Part shown: positions 8,906 through 17,718 of the stretch, in pieces
How positions within the stretch are numbered: the stretch's first letter is position 1
How the letters are laid out: every line of letters begins with the position of its first letter
DNA from: Magnetospirillum sp. SS-4
GTDB lineage: Bacteria; Pseudomonadota; Alphaproteobacteria; Rhodospirillales; Magnetospirillaceae
Assembly: GCF_902729425.1 (NCBI RefSeq)
Contig: NZ_CACVCH010000092.1
Coordinates: 143,039 to 207,038, forward strand
Reading direction: 5' to 3'
Length of the DNA stretch: 64,000 nt
Position numbers and translations under genes: made by a program
The notes under the pieces: generated by a model
Told to the model about the DNA's origin: nothing
The model's database searches: none
What the model saw: the letters and a program-made list of their open reading frames with translations, nothing else

Positions 8906-9289
8906 ATGCCGAAGCTGAAGATTACCATCGGACGGATCGCCGTCGAGGTTCGCCCATACGACACTCCGACGGCGGCGGCCGTTCTTGCCGCGGCGCCGTT
9001 CGAATCAAGGGCGACCATCTGGCCGGGCGAGGTTTATTTCCAGGCCCCGTTTCACGCCCCGCGCGAGGAGGGGGCGCACGACGTGGTGGAACTGGGCGAG
9101 ATGGCCTTCCGGCCCGAGGGCGAGGTTCTCATCATGGGCTATGGTCCGACCCCGTGTTCCGAGGGGGACGAGATCCGCCTTGCCAGCGCGTCCAACATCT
9201 GGGGCAAGGTCGAGGGGGATGCCGGCCACCTTCGCGATCTGGCCGGAATCGAGGCGGGGGAACTGGTCAGGGTCGAGGTGGTGGAGTAG
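8906..9289 (+). CDS. Cyclophilin-like fold protein (DUF369/Cyclophil_like family)
   Basis: 127 residues. The chain matches the small bacterial cyclophilin-like family: KITIGRIAVEVRPYDTPTA at the N-terminus, GEVYFQAP in the middle, the turn GYGPTPCSEGDEIR, and VGDA-like VEGDAGHLRDL near the end. Members share the cyclophilin barrel but generally lack the peptidyl-prolyl isomerase active site; their role is unknown. The ATG at 8906 is preferred to earlier in-frame starts because GGGAG lies 10 bases upstream and family similarity begins there. The small lipoprotein gene starts 5 bases after its stop, so the two are probably co-transcribed. Confidence 0.8.
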   Translation: MPKLKITIGRIAVEVRPYDTPTAAAVLAAAPFESRATIWPGEVYFQAPFHAPREEGAHDVVELGEMAFRPEGEVLIMGYGPTPCSEGDEIRLASASNIWGKVEGDAGHLRDLAGIEAGELVRVEVVE

Positions 9290-9294
9290 GCGCG

Positions 9295-9543
9295 ATGTAT
9301 CGGTCCTTCCTGCTGGCGCTGATCGTGGCGCCGCTGCTTGGCGGCTGCGGCATTCCGGATCTGGTCGCCCATACGGTCAAGGCGGTGGAGAAGTCGCGGC
9401 GCGACGGCTCCGGTCAGGCCGAGGCGCAGCCGTCGGCCGCCCAGTCGCAACCGGCCGCCGCCGCCGAGGAGCCGCCGCAGCCCGTCGCCGCGCCGCTGCC
9501 GCCCCGCAGTTCGGTCACCGCTGAGGAACTGCCCGCCCGATAG
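9295..9543 (+). CDS. Small predicted lipoprotein
   Basis: 82 residues. The N-terminus is a lipoprotein signal (YRSFLLALIVAPLLGGCG, with lipobox LGGC), so the mature protein would be acylated on the Cys and anchored in a membrane. The rest is short and rich in Ala, Pro, Gln and Glu with no recognisable domain; it is probably disordered. It starts 5 bases after the cyclophilin-like gene. No function can be proposed. Short Ala/Pro lipoproteins like this are common and poorly conserved, so the call rests on the signal sequence and spacing. Confidence 0.65.
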   Translation: MYRSFLLALIVAPLLGGCGIPDLVAHTVKAVEKSRRDGSGQAEAQPSAAQSQPAAAAEEPPQPVAAPLPPRSSVTAEELPAR

Positions 9544-9634
9544 ACCGGCGCGACCGAGCCGCCACGCGCCAAGGGGTTCCAAGGCGAGGGCGGTTGGTGC
9601 TATGGTCCCGCGCCTTTCCAGGTGTCGGACCCCA

Positions 9635-11236
9635 ATGAGCGACGCTGCCATCGATTTTCTGTCCCTGCCCGAAGCCGACCTGACCGATGACGGCGGCAGG
9701 CCGCTGACCGCCCGGATTTGCGCCACCCATGACGTCGCCGGCGCGGTGGCGGCGGCGGTGCGGGCCAACTGGGCGGTGATGCCGGCCGGCGGGTTGACCA
9801 GCGCCATCGGCTCGTTCGACTACCGTCCCGATTCCGTCGCCGGATTCGGCGGCGTCGTCGCCATCCGCCCCAAGGGGGCGCTGGCCGCCGAGGTGATCGG
9901 TCCGGCCGCGCCGCTGGACGGCCTGCTCAGTCACCAGGTCAGCATCGACGCGGATCGCGGGCTGGTTTCGGCCGGCGCCGGCCTCACCTTCGCCCAGGTC
10001 AACGCCGCCCTGGCCGAGCATGCCGGCCCCACCGCCCGGTTGCTGATCGACCTTACCAGCATTGGTTCCGCCTTCGTCGGCGGCGTCGTCGCCACCGGCG
10101 GCATGGGACCGTTGCGGCTGCGTCCGTCCCGGTCGCTGGAGGCGGTGTGCGTGGCCGACGGCGGTCCACTCCGCGTGCTGACCGGCGACGACGTCGCCCT
10201 GGTGGAGGGGATGCAGGGCTGGACCGGCATGGTCGCGGCCGCCCGTTTCCGCTATTGCCGGGTTCCGGCCAGCGAGTTCGGGCTGGTGCTGCCGGTGCAG
10301 GGCTCGGACGTGGATACTGTCGCCGGCCTGCTGGCCTATCTGCGGCCGTGGACCCGGCTGGACCAGCCCGAGGCGGGGGGGCGGATCGGCGGCGAGGGCG
10401 GCGACACGGTGCTGAACGGCATCGAACTGGTCAGCCGCGACTCGCTGGAGGCCTTCATCCGGCATGCCGAGGAACCGGCCCGTTCCAAGGCCGAGGGTTT
10501 GCTGCAATCTTGCGAGTATGCTGGCGCCGACTGGCTGGCCTGCCTGACCGGATGGTCGGAACTGTCCATCGACGATGTGCTGATGACCCTGCTCGATCCC
10601 GAGACCGAGACCATCGGCGGCGTCGGCATCGATTTTGGCGTCGGCTTCTCGTCGGGGGCCGAGATGGAGACCTTCCGCGCCATCCGCGAGGGCGCGCCCG
10701 ATCTGGCCCGCACCCGCGCCCGCGTGGTTCAGCCCGGGCGGCTGAAGCCGTGGAGCACGTCCACCGACATCAACATGGTGCTGCCGGCCGACAGTTCCGC
10801 CATCGTCGCGGTGCTGGAGGCCTATGCCGATTATCGTATCGCCATCAAGGCGCTGTCCAGGGAACTCGCCGGAACCGTCGAGGTCGAACTGTCGGCCTAC
10901 GGCCACCTGTCGCCGGCGGGACTGGATCCTCACCACCGGGTGACCCTGTTCGCCGCCGAGGGGGCCGAGGCCGCCCTGGCGGCGGCCCGTCTGGCGGTGG
11001 CCGCCAACAAGCGCACCTTGATCCATGACCTGCTGTTCGCCGCCCAGCGTCACGGCCTGGCGGTGACCGGCGGCGAGAAGGGGGCGCCGTCGCTGGTGGA
11101 GATCGCCCGCGCCGCCGGTGGCGAGAGCCGCCTGTCCGACGCGCTCAAGACCGCGTTCCGGCGGACGCGGGACGCGGTGATGGCGGCGCCGGCCCATTTC
11201 TCGTTCCGGGCTCCGGCCGAGCTGCGCGGGGAATAG
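9635..11236 (+). CDS. FAD-linked oxidase of the GlcD/PCMH type
   Basis: 533 residues from the ATG at 9635; in-frame sequence upstream overlaps the lipoprotein gene and looks non-coding. Residues about 25-215 form the PCMH FAD-binding domain: VMPAGGLTSAIGSFD, then LVSAGAGLTFAQVNAAL, then GSAFVGGVVATGGMGP, which binds the flavin pyrophosphate. The C-terminal half resembles the substrate-cap region of D-2-hydroxyacid (lactate/glycolate) dehydrogenases, with HLSPAGLDPHHRVTLF near 430-445. The substrate is likely a 2-hydroxy acid, but this is not certain. The alpha/beta hydrolase gene follows after 2 bases. Confidence 0.75.
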   Translation: MSDAAIDFLSLPEADLTDDGGRPLTARICATHDVAGAVAAAVRANWAVMPAGGLTSAIGSFDYRPDSVAGFGGVVAIRPKGALAAEVIGPAAPLDGLLSHQVSIDADRGLVSAGAGLTFAQVNAALAEHAGPTARLLIDLTSIGSAFVGGVVATGGMGPLRLRPSRSLEAVCVADGGPLRVLTGDDVALVEGMQGWTGMVAAARFRYCRVPASEFGLVLPVQGSDVDTVAGLLAYLRPWTRLDQPEAGGRIGGEGGDTVLNGIELVSRDSLEAFIRHAEEPARSKAEGLLQSCEYAGADWLACLTGWSELSIDDVLMTLLDPETETIGGVGIDFGVGFSSGAEMETFRAIREGAPDLARTRARVVQPGRLKPWSTSTDINMVLPADSSAIVAVLEAYADYRIAIKALSRELAGTVEVELSAYGHLSPAGLDPHHRVTLFAAEGAEAALAAARLAVAANKRTLIHDLLFAAQRHGLAVTGGEKGAPSLVEIARAAGGESRLSDALKTAFRRTRDAVMAAPAHFSFRAPAELRGE

Positions 11237-11238
11237 CC

Positions 11239-12015
11239 ATGCATCTGAACGCCATCGAAGCCGGTCCCGATTCCCCCTCCGGCCTGGCGCCGCTGCTGAT
11301 CCTGCACGGCCTGCTGGGCTCGGCCCGCAACTGGGGGGCGGCGGCCAAGGCCCTGGGCGGGAATCGCCGGGTGCTGGCGCTGGACCTGCCCAATCACGGC
11401 TCCAGTCCGTGGACCGAGATCATGGATTATCCGTTCATGGCCCGCGAAATCGCCAAGGTGATCGAGGGGCTGGGTGGACGGGCGGCGGTGCTGGGCCATT
11501 CCATGGGCGGCAAGGCGGCCATGGTCCTGGCGCTGACCCGGCCGGACCTGGTGGAGCGGCTGGCGGTGGTCGATATCGCGCCCGTATCCTATTCCCATAC
11601 CTTCGCGCCTTATATCAAGGCCATGCGGAGCGCGCCGCTGGCCGAGGCCCGGTCGCGCTCGGACGTGGACGCCCACCTTGCCGGACATGTTCCGGACCGC
11701 GGCGTCCGCGCCTTTTTGATGCAGAATCTGGAAGGTGGCGCCGCCGGATACCGCTGGCGGCCCAATCTGGCGGTGTTGCAGGCCCATATGGACGACATCC
11801 TGTCGTTTCCCCGTTTTCCCGACGGGACGTGCTACCAGGGGCCGGCCTGCTTCATCGCCGGGGCGGAATCCGACTATATCCGTCCGGCCCACCAGGACAT
11901 CATCGAGCACCTGTTTCCGATGGCCGAGACGGTGGAGATCGCCGGCGCGGGCCATTGGGTCCATGTCGACCGGCCGGCCGAATTCATCGCGGCGGCGCGG
12001 GAGTTCATCCGATAG
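11239..12015 (+). CDS. Alpha/beta hydrolase, YbfF-like esterase
   Basis: 258 residues, cytoplasmic. The fold is shown by the oxyanion segment HGLLGSARNWG, LALDLPNHGSS, the nucleophile elbow GHSMGGKAA with the catalytic Ser, VVDIAPVSYS, and the C-terminal GAGHWVHVDRP with the catalytic His. This arrangement fits YbfF-type short acyl-ester or acyl-CoA hydrolases. The natural substrate is unknown. It begins 2 bases after the FAD-linked oxidase and probably shares its transcript. It ends 18 bases before the convergent envelope operon. Confidence 0.85.
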   Translation: MHLNAIEAGPDSPSGLAPLLILHGLLGSARNWGAAAKALGGNRRVLALDLPNHGSSPWTEIMDYPFMAREIAKVIEGLGGRAAVLGHSMGGKAAMVLALTRPDLVERLAVVDIAPVSYSHTFAPYIKAMRSAPLAEARSRSDVDAHLAGHVPDRGVRAFLMQNLEGGAAGYRWRPNLAVLQAHMDDILSFPRFPDGTCYQGPACFIAGAESDYIRPAHQDIIEHLFPMAETVEIAGAGHWVHVDRPAEFIAAAREFIR

Positions 12016-12033
12016 GGCGGCGGGGCTCCTCTC

Positions 12034-13176
12034 CTATTGCACGGTCGGACGCGGCATGGGCGGTTCGTCGGACGGGACGGCGGGGGCGGCCGCCTGTGAC
12101 GTCGGCTTGACCGGGGCGGGCAGGGGCTTGGCCTCGACATCCGGCAACGGCAGCGCGCTGTCGTTGGCGGCCGGCTTGGCCTCGGTCGCGGCGGGGGTTC
12201 TGACGGGAACCGGGGGCTGAAGGGCGGCGGGGGCCGGGGACGGCCCGTTCTCCAGCCTCGGCGTCAGGGCGATCATGACATTGTAGGCGAGGTTGCGGGC
12301 GACGTCGCCGATGCGGGGCGGCTTGCGGCCGCGCTCGAAGCCGGAAGACGTGGCCCGGTAGCGCTGGTCGTGGCGCTCGGGGCCGAACGAGTCGTCGTCC
12401 TCGTCGGGCAGGTCGAAGCCGCGCGCGGTGGCGACCGCCTGGCCGTCCTTGCGCCATTCCGGCAAGGAACGGCTGTTGACCATGGCCAGGATGGTGCCGG
12501 TTCGCACGTCGAGGATGCGGGCGCGCAGTTCATACCCCGAACCCGACTTGGCGGAATCGGCGACCAGCACCTCCACCAGCAGGTCGGACATGGTCTGCAA
12601 CGCCATCACCTCGACGGTGCGGGGATCGAAATCCTCGGCGCCGGCTCCCATGATGCGCAGGATGGCGGCACGGTCCATCACCTCGGCGTTGGCGTTGAGG
12701 AAGGGTGAGACGAAGCCGTCCTGGAATTCCCATTCCCAGGTTTCCTCGGGATTGTCGCGGTCGGCGGAGCCGGCGGTCCGGCGCTGGGTCTCGGTGGCGG
12801 TCTGGGTGGTGCGTTGCTGTTTCAAGCTGTAATCGCCATCGGTGGCCCCGGTGGTGCGGGCGGTGGACACCGTGCGGCTGTCGCTGTGCCATTGGGTCAG
12901 GGTATCGGTCAACTGGCGGTTCCAGTAGAAAGCCAGGCGCGGCCGGCCGCCCTTGGCATACGATTCGGCGAAGTTCAGCACCACCTCGTCGCGACGGCGG
13001 AACGGGTCGGGCCGGGCGGCCCGGTCCAGGTCCGCGCCGGTCTCGGCCGATGCCGGGGGGGCGGCCTTGGCCGGCGGCTGATAGGGCGGGACCTTGCCTC
13101 CGACGGTCTGGGCGTCGGCGGCGAACGGCAGCAGCAGCAGCGCCGTCAGCAGCAGGGTGAACGGATGGCGGTTCAT
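12034..13176 (-). CDS. Secreted protein of unknown function, last gene of the LpoB operon
   Basis: 380 residues. A cleavable signal peptide ends near ADAQT. Residues about 60-270 form a globular region with RPRLAFYWNRQLTDTL, VMALQTMSDLLVEVLVADS and YELRARILDVRTGTILAMV. The second motif recalls the CsgG/LpoB-type fold, which reports a resistance of 'type I, variable' accessory lipoproteins in other species, but I cannot confirm a family. The C-terminal 100 residues are Pro/Ala rich and probably disordered. There is no lipobox, so it is likely periplasmic. The ATG overlaps the stop of the YcfL-like gene by 4 bases. Confidence 0.7.
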   Translation of the reverse strand: MNRHPFTLLLTALLLLPFAADAQTVGGKVPPYQPPAKAAPPASAETGADLDRAARPDPFRRRDEVVLNFAESYAKGGRPRLAFYWNRQLTDTLTQWHSDSRTVSTARTTGATDGDYSLKQQRTTQTATETQRRTAGSADRDNPEETWEWEFQDGFVSPFLNANAEVMDRAAILRIMGAGAEDFDPRTVEVMALQTMSDLLVEVLVADSAKSGSGYELRARILDVRTGTILAMVNSRSLPEWRKDGQAVATARGFDLPDEDDDSFGPERHDQRYRATSSGFERGRKPPRIGDVARNLAYNVMIALTPRLENGPSPAPAALQPPVPVRTPAATEAKPAANDSALPLPDVEAKPLPAPVKPTSQAAAPAVPSDEPPMPRPTVQ

Positions 13177-13640
13177 CGTGTTTCCCTCATCTCGATCAGG
13201 TAGTGCTCGACGGTCTGGGCGCCGATGGAGAATTCGTGATAACCGGTGACGGCGCGCGCCGGCAGGGCCAGGCGCCGCCAGGCGCTGGCCGGCTCGGACG
13301 GCGACAGGGCTCCGTCGTAGAACTGGGTTCTGGCCTCGGCGTTGAGTGGGAAGTCGGTGCAGTTGACCACCTGGGCCACCACCTCCACCGTTCCCGTCGC
13401 GGTGCGCCGGGCGGTGATGGCGCGGACATGCACCTTGTTGATGATGTTGGCATCGATGATGCTGGCCGAATTCAGCGGCATCTCCTTCAGGGGCGACGGT
13501 TCGCCCGGGATCATGGCCGGTCCCGGAACCAGATCGCGCTGGCTGGACACCCGTCCCATGTCGCAGTGGGGGGCCGGCTCCATGCCGGAGCAGCCGCCCA
13601 GCAGCAGCAGGCCGAGCAGCGGGGCGAGGAAAGCTCTCAT
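13173..13640 (-). CDS. YcfL-like (DUF1425) lipoprotein
   Basis: 155 residues with lipoprotein signal LLGLLLLGGCS. The mature part fits the DUF1425/YcfL family: a beta-rich segment VEVVAQVVNCTDFPLNAEA, then FYDGALSP and W.RLALPARAVTGY. In Enterobacteria and Vibrio, ycfL lies next to lpoB and encodes an outer-membrane lipoprotein of unclear role. Here it sits between the COG3014-like gene and the unknown secreted protein, and both borders are ATGA overlaps. Translational coupling through the operon is therefore likely. The start at 13640 begins the signal peptide exactly. Confidence 0.72.
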   Translation of the reverse strand: MRAFLAPLLGLLLLGGCSGMEPAPHCDMGRVSSQRDLVPGPAMIPGEPSPLKEMPLNSASIIDANIINKVHVRAITARRTATGTVEVVAQVVNCTDFPLNAEARTQFYDGALSPSEPASAWRRLALPARAVTGYHEFSIGAQTVEHYLIEMRETR

Positions 13641-15037
13641 GGGGGTGACTCCTTGGTTTCCCGGGGGGGAGACGTGGTGACCAGGACGACCGGCGGCGGG
13701 ATGGTCACCGGGGTGGCCATGATATCGGCGGGAACGCTGTTGGGGGCGCGGGGATTGCGGGGCAGGGTGGCGGCGCCGTCCCTGATCCAGGCGAGGCCGC
13801 ACCGTCCGGCCCGCTGGATGGCGACGCGATCCTGGCGCAGGACGTTTCCGCCGGGCGACAGGAACTCGACCCCAAGGGTCTTGACCCCGTCGGGCAGCGT
13901 CAGGGTCAGGCCGAGGACCCGGTCGGACAGGTTGTCCCAATAGCGGATATCGGCCTGGGCCTCGATGGTGCTGGCGAAGGCCTTGGACAGCAGGCCGATC
14001 ACGGCGAGGCCGCCGGCCACCATGGCGGCGGCGGCGCGGGCGTCGTTCTCGTTTTCCCGCTGCTGCCGGGTCTTGCGGCCATAAGGGGAACCGCCACTGG
14101 TGGCGACGTTGGCGGCGACGACGGCTCCGACCAGGGCGGCGTCGCCGACGGTGTCTGCGGTGGACTTGAATTCCGCCTTGCCCTCCAAGATGGCGTCGAA
14201 CGGCCTGCCGCCACGGGTGGAGGCCTGGTGGAAAATGTCTTCCAGCAGCAATGCCTGGCCGCCGTTGCCGGGGCGGCCGGGACGGTCGGGATCGTTCCAG
14301 ACGATGCGGGCGGAGCCGGTGCCGGCGGTGCGGCGCAGGCGCAGGCGTGGACCGTCCGAGACCTTGACCGGCGCGCCGCCGGTTTCGACCAGCACCAGGA
14401 CATTGTCGGTTCCACCGGGGAGGGGGGCGTCCTTGTTGAAATCCTTGAACTCGCGGTAATCCTCGGCCGCCAGCGCATCCTTGCCCGCGCAGTGGGCGGC
14501 CCAGCCCTGAAGGAACGGCATCAGGGCGAAGTCGGCGCGGTACTGCTCCTCCTCCGCCAGCGCGTCCTGGAGCATGCCGCCCTTGAAGCTGGCCCTGGCG
14601 TTGTCGTAATCGCCGTCGCGCAGGTAAAGCAGGCCGCGATAGTAATAGGCCATCACCCGCTCGTAGGGCTCGCCCTTGAAATCCTTGATCCGCTCCCCGG
14701 TCATCAGTCCCTGGGCCTTGCGGGTCTCGGGGGTGTCGGCATGGACGGCCTCGATGCCGGCCAGGGCGTCGTCGAACAGTTCGGCCGCCAACCGGTCACG
14801 GTTGCCCATGGCGAAGCTCGCCAGACCCAGCCGCATGTGGTTCAGGGTCCGGTTGCGCGGCCCCTGGGCCAGGGTGACGTAGAAATGCCTGTGCAGTTCG
14901 GCGGGCTTGTCGCTCAGATAGGAGTGGACCAGGGCGGCCTCGGGGACGGCTTCCCGCTCGCGCGCGGTGACGCAGCCGCCGGTCAGCGCCGCCATCAGCA
15001 GGCAGGTGGTCCAGCGCAAAGCCCCCACGACGGCCAT
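13637..15037 (-). CDS. COG3014-like lipoprotein with TPR-like repeats
   Basis: 466 residues with lipoprotein signal ending in ALTGGCV. The N-terminal half is helical and repeat-like (HMRLGLASFAMGNRDRLAAE, EPYERVMAYYYRGLLYLRDG, ADFALMPFLQGWAAHCAGK), resembling TPR units. This agrees with the COG3014 proteins found beside lpoB and ycfL in gammaproteobacteria. The second half has beta segments and a possible hydrophobic helix (AAAAMVAGGLAVIGLLSKAF). It is probably an outer-membrane or periplasmic scaffold. It starts 30 bases after lpoB and its stop overlaps the ycfL-like start. Confidence 0.75.
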   Translation of the reverse strand: MAVVGALRWTTCLLMAALTGGCVTAREREAVPEAALVHSYLSDKPAELHRHFYVTLAQGPRNRTLNHMRLGLASFAMGNRDRLAAELFDDALAGIEAVHADTPETRKAQGLMTGERIKDFKGEPYERVMAYYYRGLLYLRDGDYDNARASFKGGMLQDALAEEEQYRADFALMPFLQGWAAHCAGKDALAAEDYREFKDFNKDAPLPGGTDNVLVLVETGGAPVKVSDGPRLRLRRTAGTGSARIVWNDPDRPGRPGNGGQALLLEDIFHQASTRGGRPFDAILEGKAEFKSTADTVGDAALVGAVVAANVATSGGSPYGRKTRQQRENENDARAAAAMVAGGLAVIGLLSKAFASTIEAQADIRYWDNLSDRVLGLTLTLPDGVKTLGVEFLSPGGNVLRQDRVAIQRAGRCGLAWIRDGAATLPRNPRAPNSVPADIMATPVTIPPPVVLVTTSPPRETKESPP

Positions 15038-15067
15038 GGCCGCGTTTCCTTAAGCCTAGGGTCAAGA

Positions 15068-15697
15068 TCACCGGTAGATGATGTCGTCCTGTGCCGACTT
15101 GGCGAATTCGTAGATTCCGCTCCAGACGATTTCCGAGGTTTCCAGGTCGATCATCTCGAAGACGATCTGGCTGTAGCGCTGCATGGCGCCGCTTCTGGGA
15201 TCGCGGGAATCGAGCGAGGTGATGCGTCCGCCCAGGCGATAGTCGCCGCCCTTCTGCGCCCTGGCGGCGGGCAGGCCGCCGCGGTCGACCGTGCCCTGGC
15301 GCTTCAACTCGCGTTCCTTGGCCACCATGTCGGCATAGTGGCGGCCGACGAACTGCATGCGGCCGGCCGCCGCGCGGTTGAGGCCGATGCGCAGGCGGTC
15401 GGTGATGGTGTTCTTGTTCAGCCGCGACGAGCTTTCGTTGTGGAAGTATTCGGAATCGATGATGACGCTGGGCGGCGTCGCGGCATTGGTCAGCCGGGGC
15501 TGGCTCAGCATGTCGCGCATCATCTGGTCGGTCATGCCGACGATGTCCTGGCTTTCGATGCCGACGCCCTTGACCGGACCGGAGGTGGCGGGGTCGATAT
15601 AGACGGTCGGGGCGCCGGCGGTGTTGTCCACCTGCTGGCACGCGGCAAGCGACAGGCCCGCCACGATGACGGCAATTGCTGCGTGCGTTCGGCGCAT
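15068..15697 (-). CDS. LpoB-like penicillin-binding protein activator lipoprotein
   Basis: 209 residues. ATG 15697 has GGAG 8 bases upstream and opens a lipoprotein signal (VAGLSLAACQ). The mature protein matches the LpoB family: DQMMRDMLSQPRL, PSVIIDSEYFHNESS, NTITDRLRIGLNRAA, GDYRLGGRITSLDSRD, and a closing VFEMIDLETSEIVWSG. In E. coli, LpoB is an outer-membrane lipoprotein that reaches through the wall and activates PBP1B. Alphaproteobacteria often lack obvious Lpo proteins, so its partner here is unknown. It heads the four-gene operon 15697-12034. Confidence 0.82.
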   Translation of the reverse strand: MRRTHAAIAVIVAGLSLAACQQVDNTAGAPTVYIDPATSGPVKGVGIESQDIVGMTDQMMRDMLSQPRLTNAATPPSVIIDSEYFHNESSSRLNKNTITDRLRIGLNRAAAGRMQFVGRHYADMVAKERELKRQGTVDRGGLPAARAQKGGDYRLGGRITSLDSRDPRSGAMQRYSQIVFEMIDLETSEIVWSGIYEFAKSAQDDIIYR

Positions 15698-15831
15698 GAC
15701 GGTGTCTCCGGTTTCGGGCTGAACAGAGTTTCTCCCAGAATTGGGGCGATGATATGGCATTCCGGGGATGCTTGCATCACGTCACTGCGCTAAAGTCGGG
15801 AGGACGCTTATCGCTGGAGAACTATTCCACC

Positions 15832-17166
15832 GTGACCACGACACAACATGCCCTGCTGGTCGAGGACAGTCCGACACAGGCCCTGCTGATCATGGCCGAA
15901 CTGGAACGGCTTCCCGGAATCGAGGTGGAGCACGCCACCAATCTGGCGTCGGCGCTGGAGGCCATCGCGAAGAAGCGCTTCGACGCCGTCTTCCTCGATC
16001 TGACCTTGCCGGATTCGGTCGGGGACGAGACGGTGCGGCGGTTCTGCGGCGCCGCGCCGGAACTGGCGGTGGTGGTTCTGACCAACCAGGACGACGACCA
16101 GCAGGCCATGTCGGCCCTGGAACAGGGCGCCCAGGACTACATGCTGAAGGCTCGCATCGATTCCTCCAGCCTGTCGCGGTCTCTGCGCTATTCCATCCAT
16201 CGCAAGCGCGCCGAGATTCAGGTGCGCGACGCCCGCGACGCCGCCCTGGAGGCCAATCGCCAGCTGGAACGGCGGATGCGCCAGATCAATTGCCTCTATG
16301 GGGTGTCGCGGGTCCTGGAATCCCACGAACTGCCATTGCAGGTGGCGCTGGAGGAGGTGGCCTCGCTGGTGCCCTCCGCCTGGCTGCGCTCGGAAACCAT
16401 CGGTGTCCGCCTGACCTGCCTGAACGGCCTGCTGCCCATGGGATACGTGGAAAGCCAGGGATTCGTCGAGACCCCATGGCGGCTGGAGGCGCAGGTCTTC
16501 GCCGGCTCCATTCCCGCCGGCCGCATCGAGATCTGCTGGACCGAGGGCCGGCCGGCCGAGGGGGACGAGGCCTTTGCCGCCACCGAGCGGGAACTGGTGC
16601 GCGAACTGGCGCGGCGGATCGGCCTGGCGATGGAACGGGCCTGCGTCCAGAAGGAACTGGTGCAACTGGCCACCACTGACTTTCTCACCGCCGCTTTCAA
16701 CCGCCGCCATTTCCTGCAACTGGCGGGGGCGGAACTGGCCCGCGCCGGCCGCTACGGCCGGCCGGTCGCGGTGATGATGCTCGACATCGACCACTTCAAG
16801 CGCGTCAATGACGAACGCGGCCATGCCGCCGGCGACGAATCCCTGAAGGCCTTCGTCAACCTGCTCCGGGACGTGTTGCGCGATCAGGATCGCCTGGGGC
16901 GCATGGGGGGCGAGGAATTCGCGGTGGTGCTGCCGGAAACCTCCATGGAGGCCGCCATGGTGGTGGCGGAACGGGTGCGGTCCCGTCTGGCCCTGCTGGA
17001 TATTCCGGTGGGAAGCGGTGCGCCGGTGCGCCTGACCACCAGCATCGGCATCGCCGAATGCAAGATCAGGGATGGCGAGGGACTGGAGGCCTGTCTCAGC
17101 CGGGCCGACGTGGCGCTGTACCGGGCCAAGGCCTTGGGGCGCAACCGGACCGAAGCGGCGGAGTAA
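15832..17166 (+). CDS. Response-regulator diguanylate cyclase (REC-GAF-like-GGDEF)
   Basis: About 444 residues from GTG 15832, where the receiver domain begins; an in-frame ATG at 15754 would add 26 residues without domain support, so the start is uncertain. The receiver domain has LLVEDS, the phospho-acceptor in VFLDLTLPDS, VVVLTNQ and a Lys in YMLKA. A middle region (about 150-300) resembles a GAF fold. The GGDEF domain has DFLTAAFNRRHF, LDIDHFKRVND, and the active site GGEEF. RDQD five residues earlier is an inhibitory c-di-GMP site. It is predicted to make c-di-GMP when phosphorylated. The cognate kinase is not adjacent. Confidence 0.92.
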   Translation: MTTTQHALLVEDSPTQALLIMAELERLPGIEVEHATNLASALEAIAKKRFDAVFLDLTLPDSVGDETVRRFCGAAPELAVVVLTNQDDDQQAMSALEQGAQDYMLKARIDSSSLSRSLRYSIHRKRAEIQVRDARDAALEANRQLERRMRQINCLYGVSRVLESHELPLQVALEEVASLVPSAWLRSETIGVRLTCLNGLLPMGYVESQGFVETPWRLEAQVFAGSIPAGRIEICWTEGRPAEGDEAFAATERELVRELARRIGLAMERACVQKELVQLATTDFLTAAFNRRHFLQLAGAELARAGRYGRPVAVMMLDIDHFKRVNDERGHAAGDESLKAFVNLLRDVLRDQDRLGRMGGEEFAVVLPETSMEAAMVVAERVRSRLALLDIPVGSGAPVRLTTSIGIAECKIRDGEGLEACLSRADVALYRAKALGRNRTEAAE

Positions 17167-17172
17167 GTCCGG

Positions 17173-17718
17173 TTACAGGCGGGCGCGGAAGGTTTCCAGC
17201 CAGTCCAGCCGGCTTTCCAACAGGGAAATGTCGTGGTCCAGCCAGGCGACCAGGGCGCTGTCGGGGCCGTCATCCAGGGCGTTGCCGCCCCGCAGGTCGA
17301 CCAGACGGGCCAGTTCGGTCTCGACCCCCTCGATCAAAAGATCGATCTGGTCGCGGCGCTCGGCCGGGTCCAGCAGGTCGAGGAAGCGGACCTTCAGCGC
17401 CACCACCAGCTTGGACAGGTCGCTGGCCGGACGCAGGCGCGCCGTCAGCAGGGCGTGCAGTTCCCGCCGCCCGGCCGCCGAGATGGTCAGCAGGGCGTCG
17501 TCCTCCATGCCCTTGCCGTCGATGGCCTCCACCAGCCCTTCGTAGCGCAGCAATTCGATGGAGGTTCCCATTAATTCCAGCGACGGCCCCATGATGCGGC
17601 CGGTGAAATGCCTGACCGACCCCGCCAGCTCGCTGTAGCGCATGGGGCTGGCCGCGATGGTGCCCAGCGCGCACAGGCGAACGGCTTCCTTCGGGGTCAG
17701 GGTGTTGTCGGCGAACAT
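17173..17718 (-). CDS. PadR-like transcriptional regulator
   Basis: 181 residues from ATG 17718; upstream in-frame codons have a composition unlike coding DNA. The N-terminal winged-helix segment (TPKEAVRLCALGTIAASPMR, YSELAGSVRHF) is followed by a long helical C-terminal region (LRPASDLSKLVVALKVRFL, RRDQIDLLIEGVETELARL), as in PadR-type repressors that dimerise through their C-terminal helices. PadR proteins often respond to phenolics or multidrug stress and repress a neighbour. No efflux or detoxification gene is adjacent, so the target is unknown. It converges with the diguanylate cyclase gene, ending 6 bases away. Confidence 0.65.
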   Translation of the reverse strand: MFADNTLTPKEAVRLCALGTIAASPMRYSELAGSVRHFTGRIMGPSLELMGTSIELLRYEGLVEAIDGKGMEDDALLTISAAGRRELHALLTARLRPASDLSKLVVALKVRFLDLLDPAERRDQIDLLIEGVETELARLVDLRGGNALDDGPDSALVAWLDHDISLLESRLDWLETFRARL

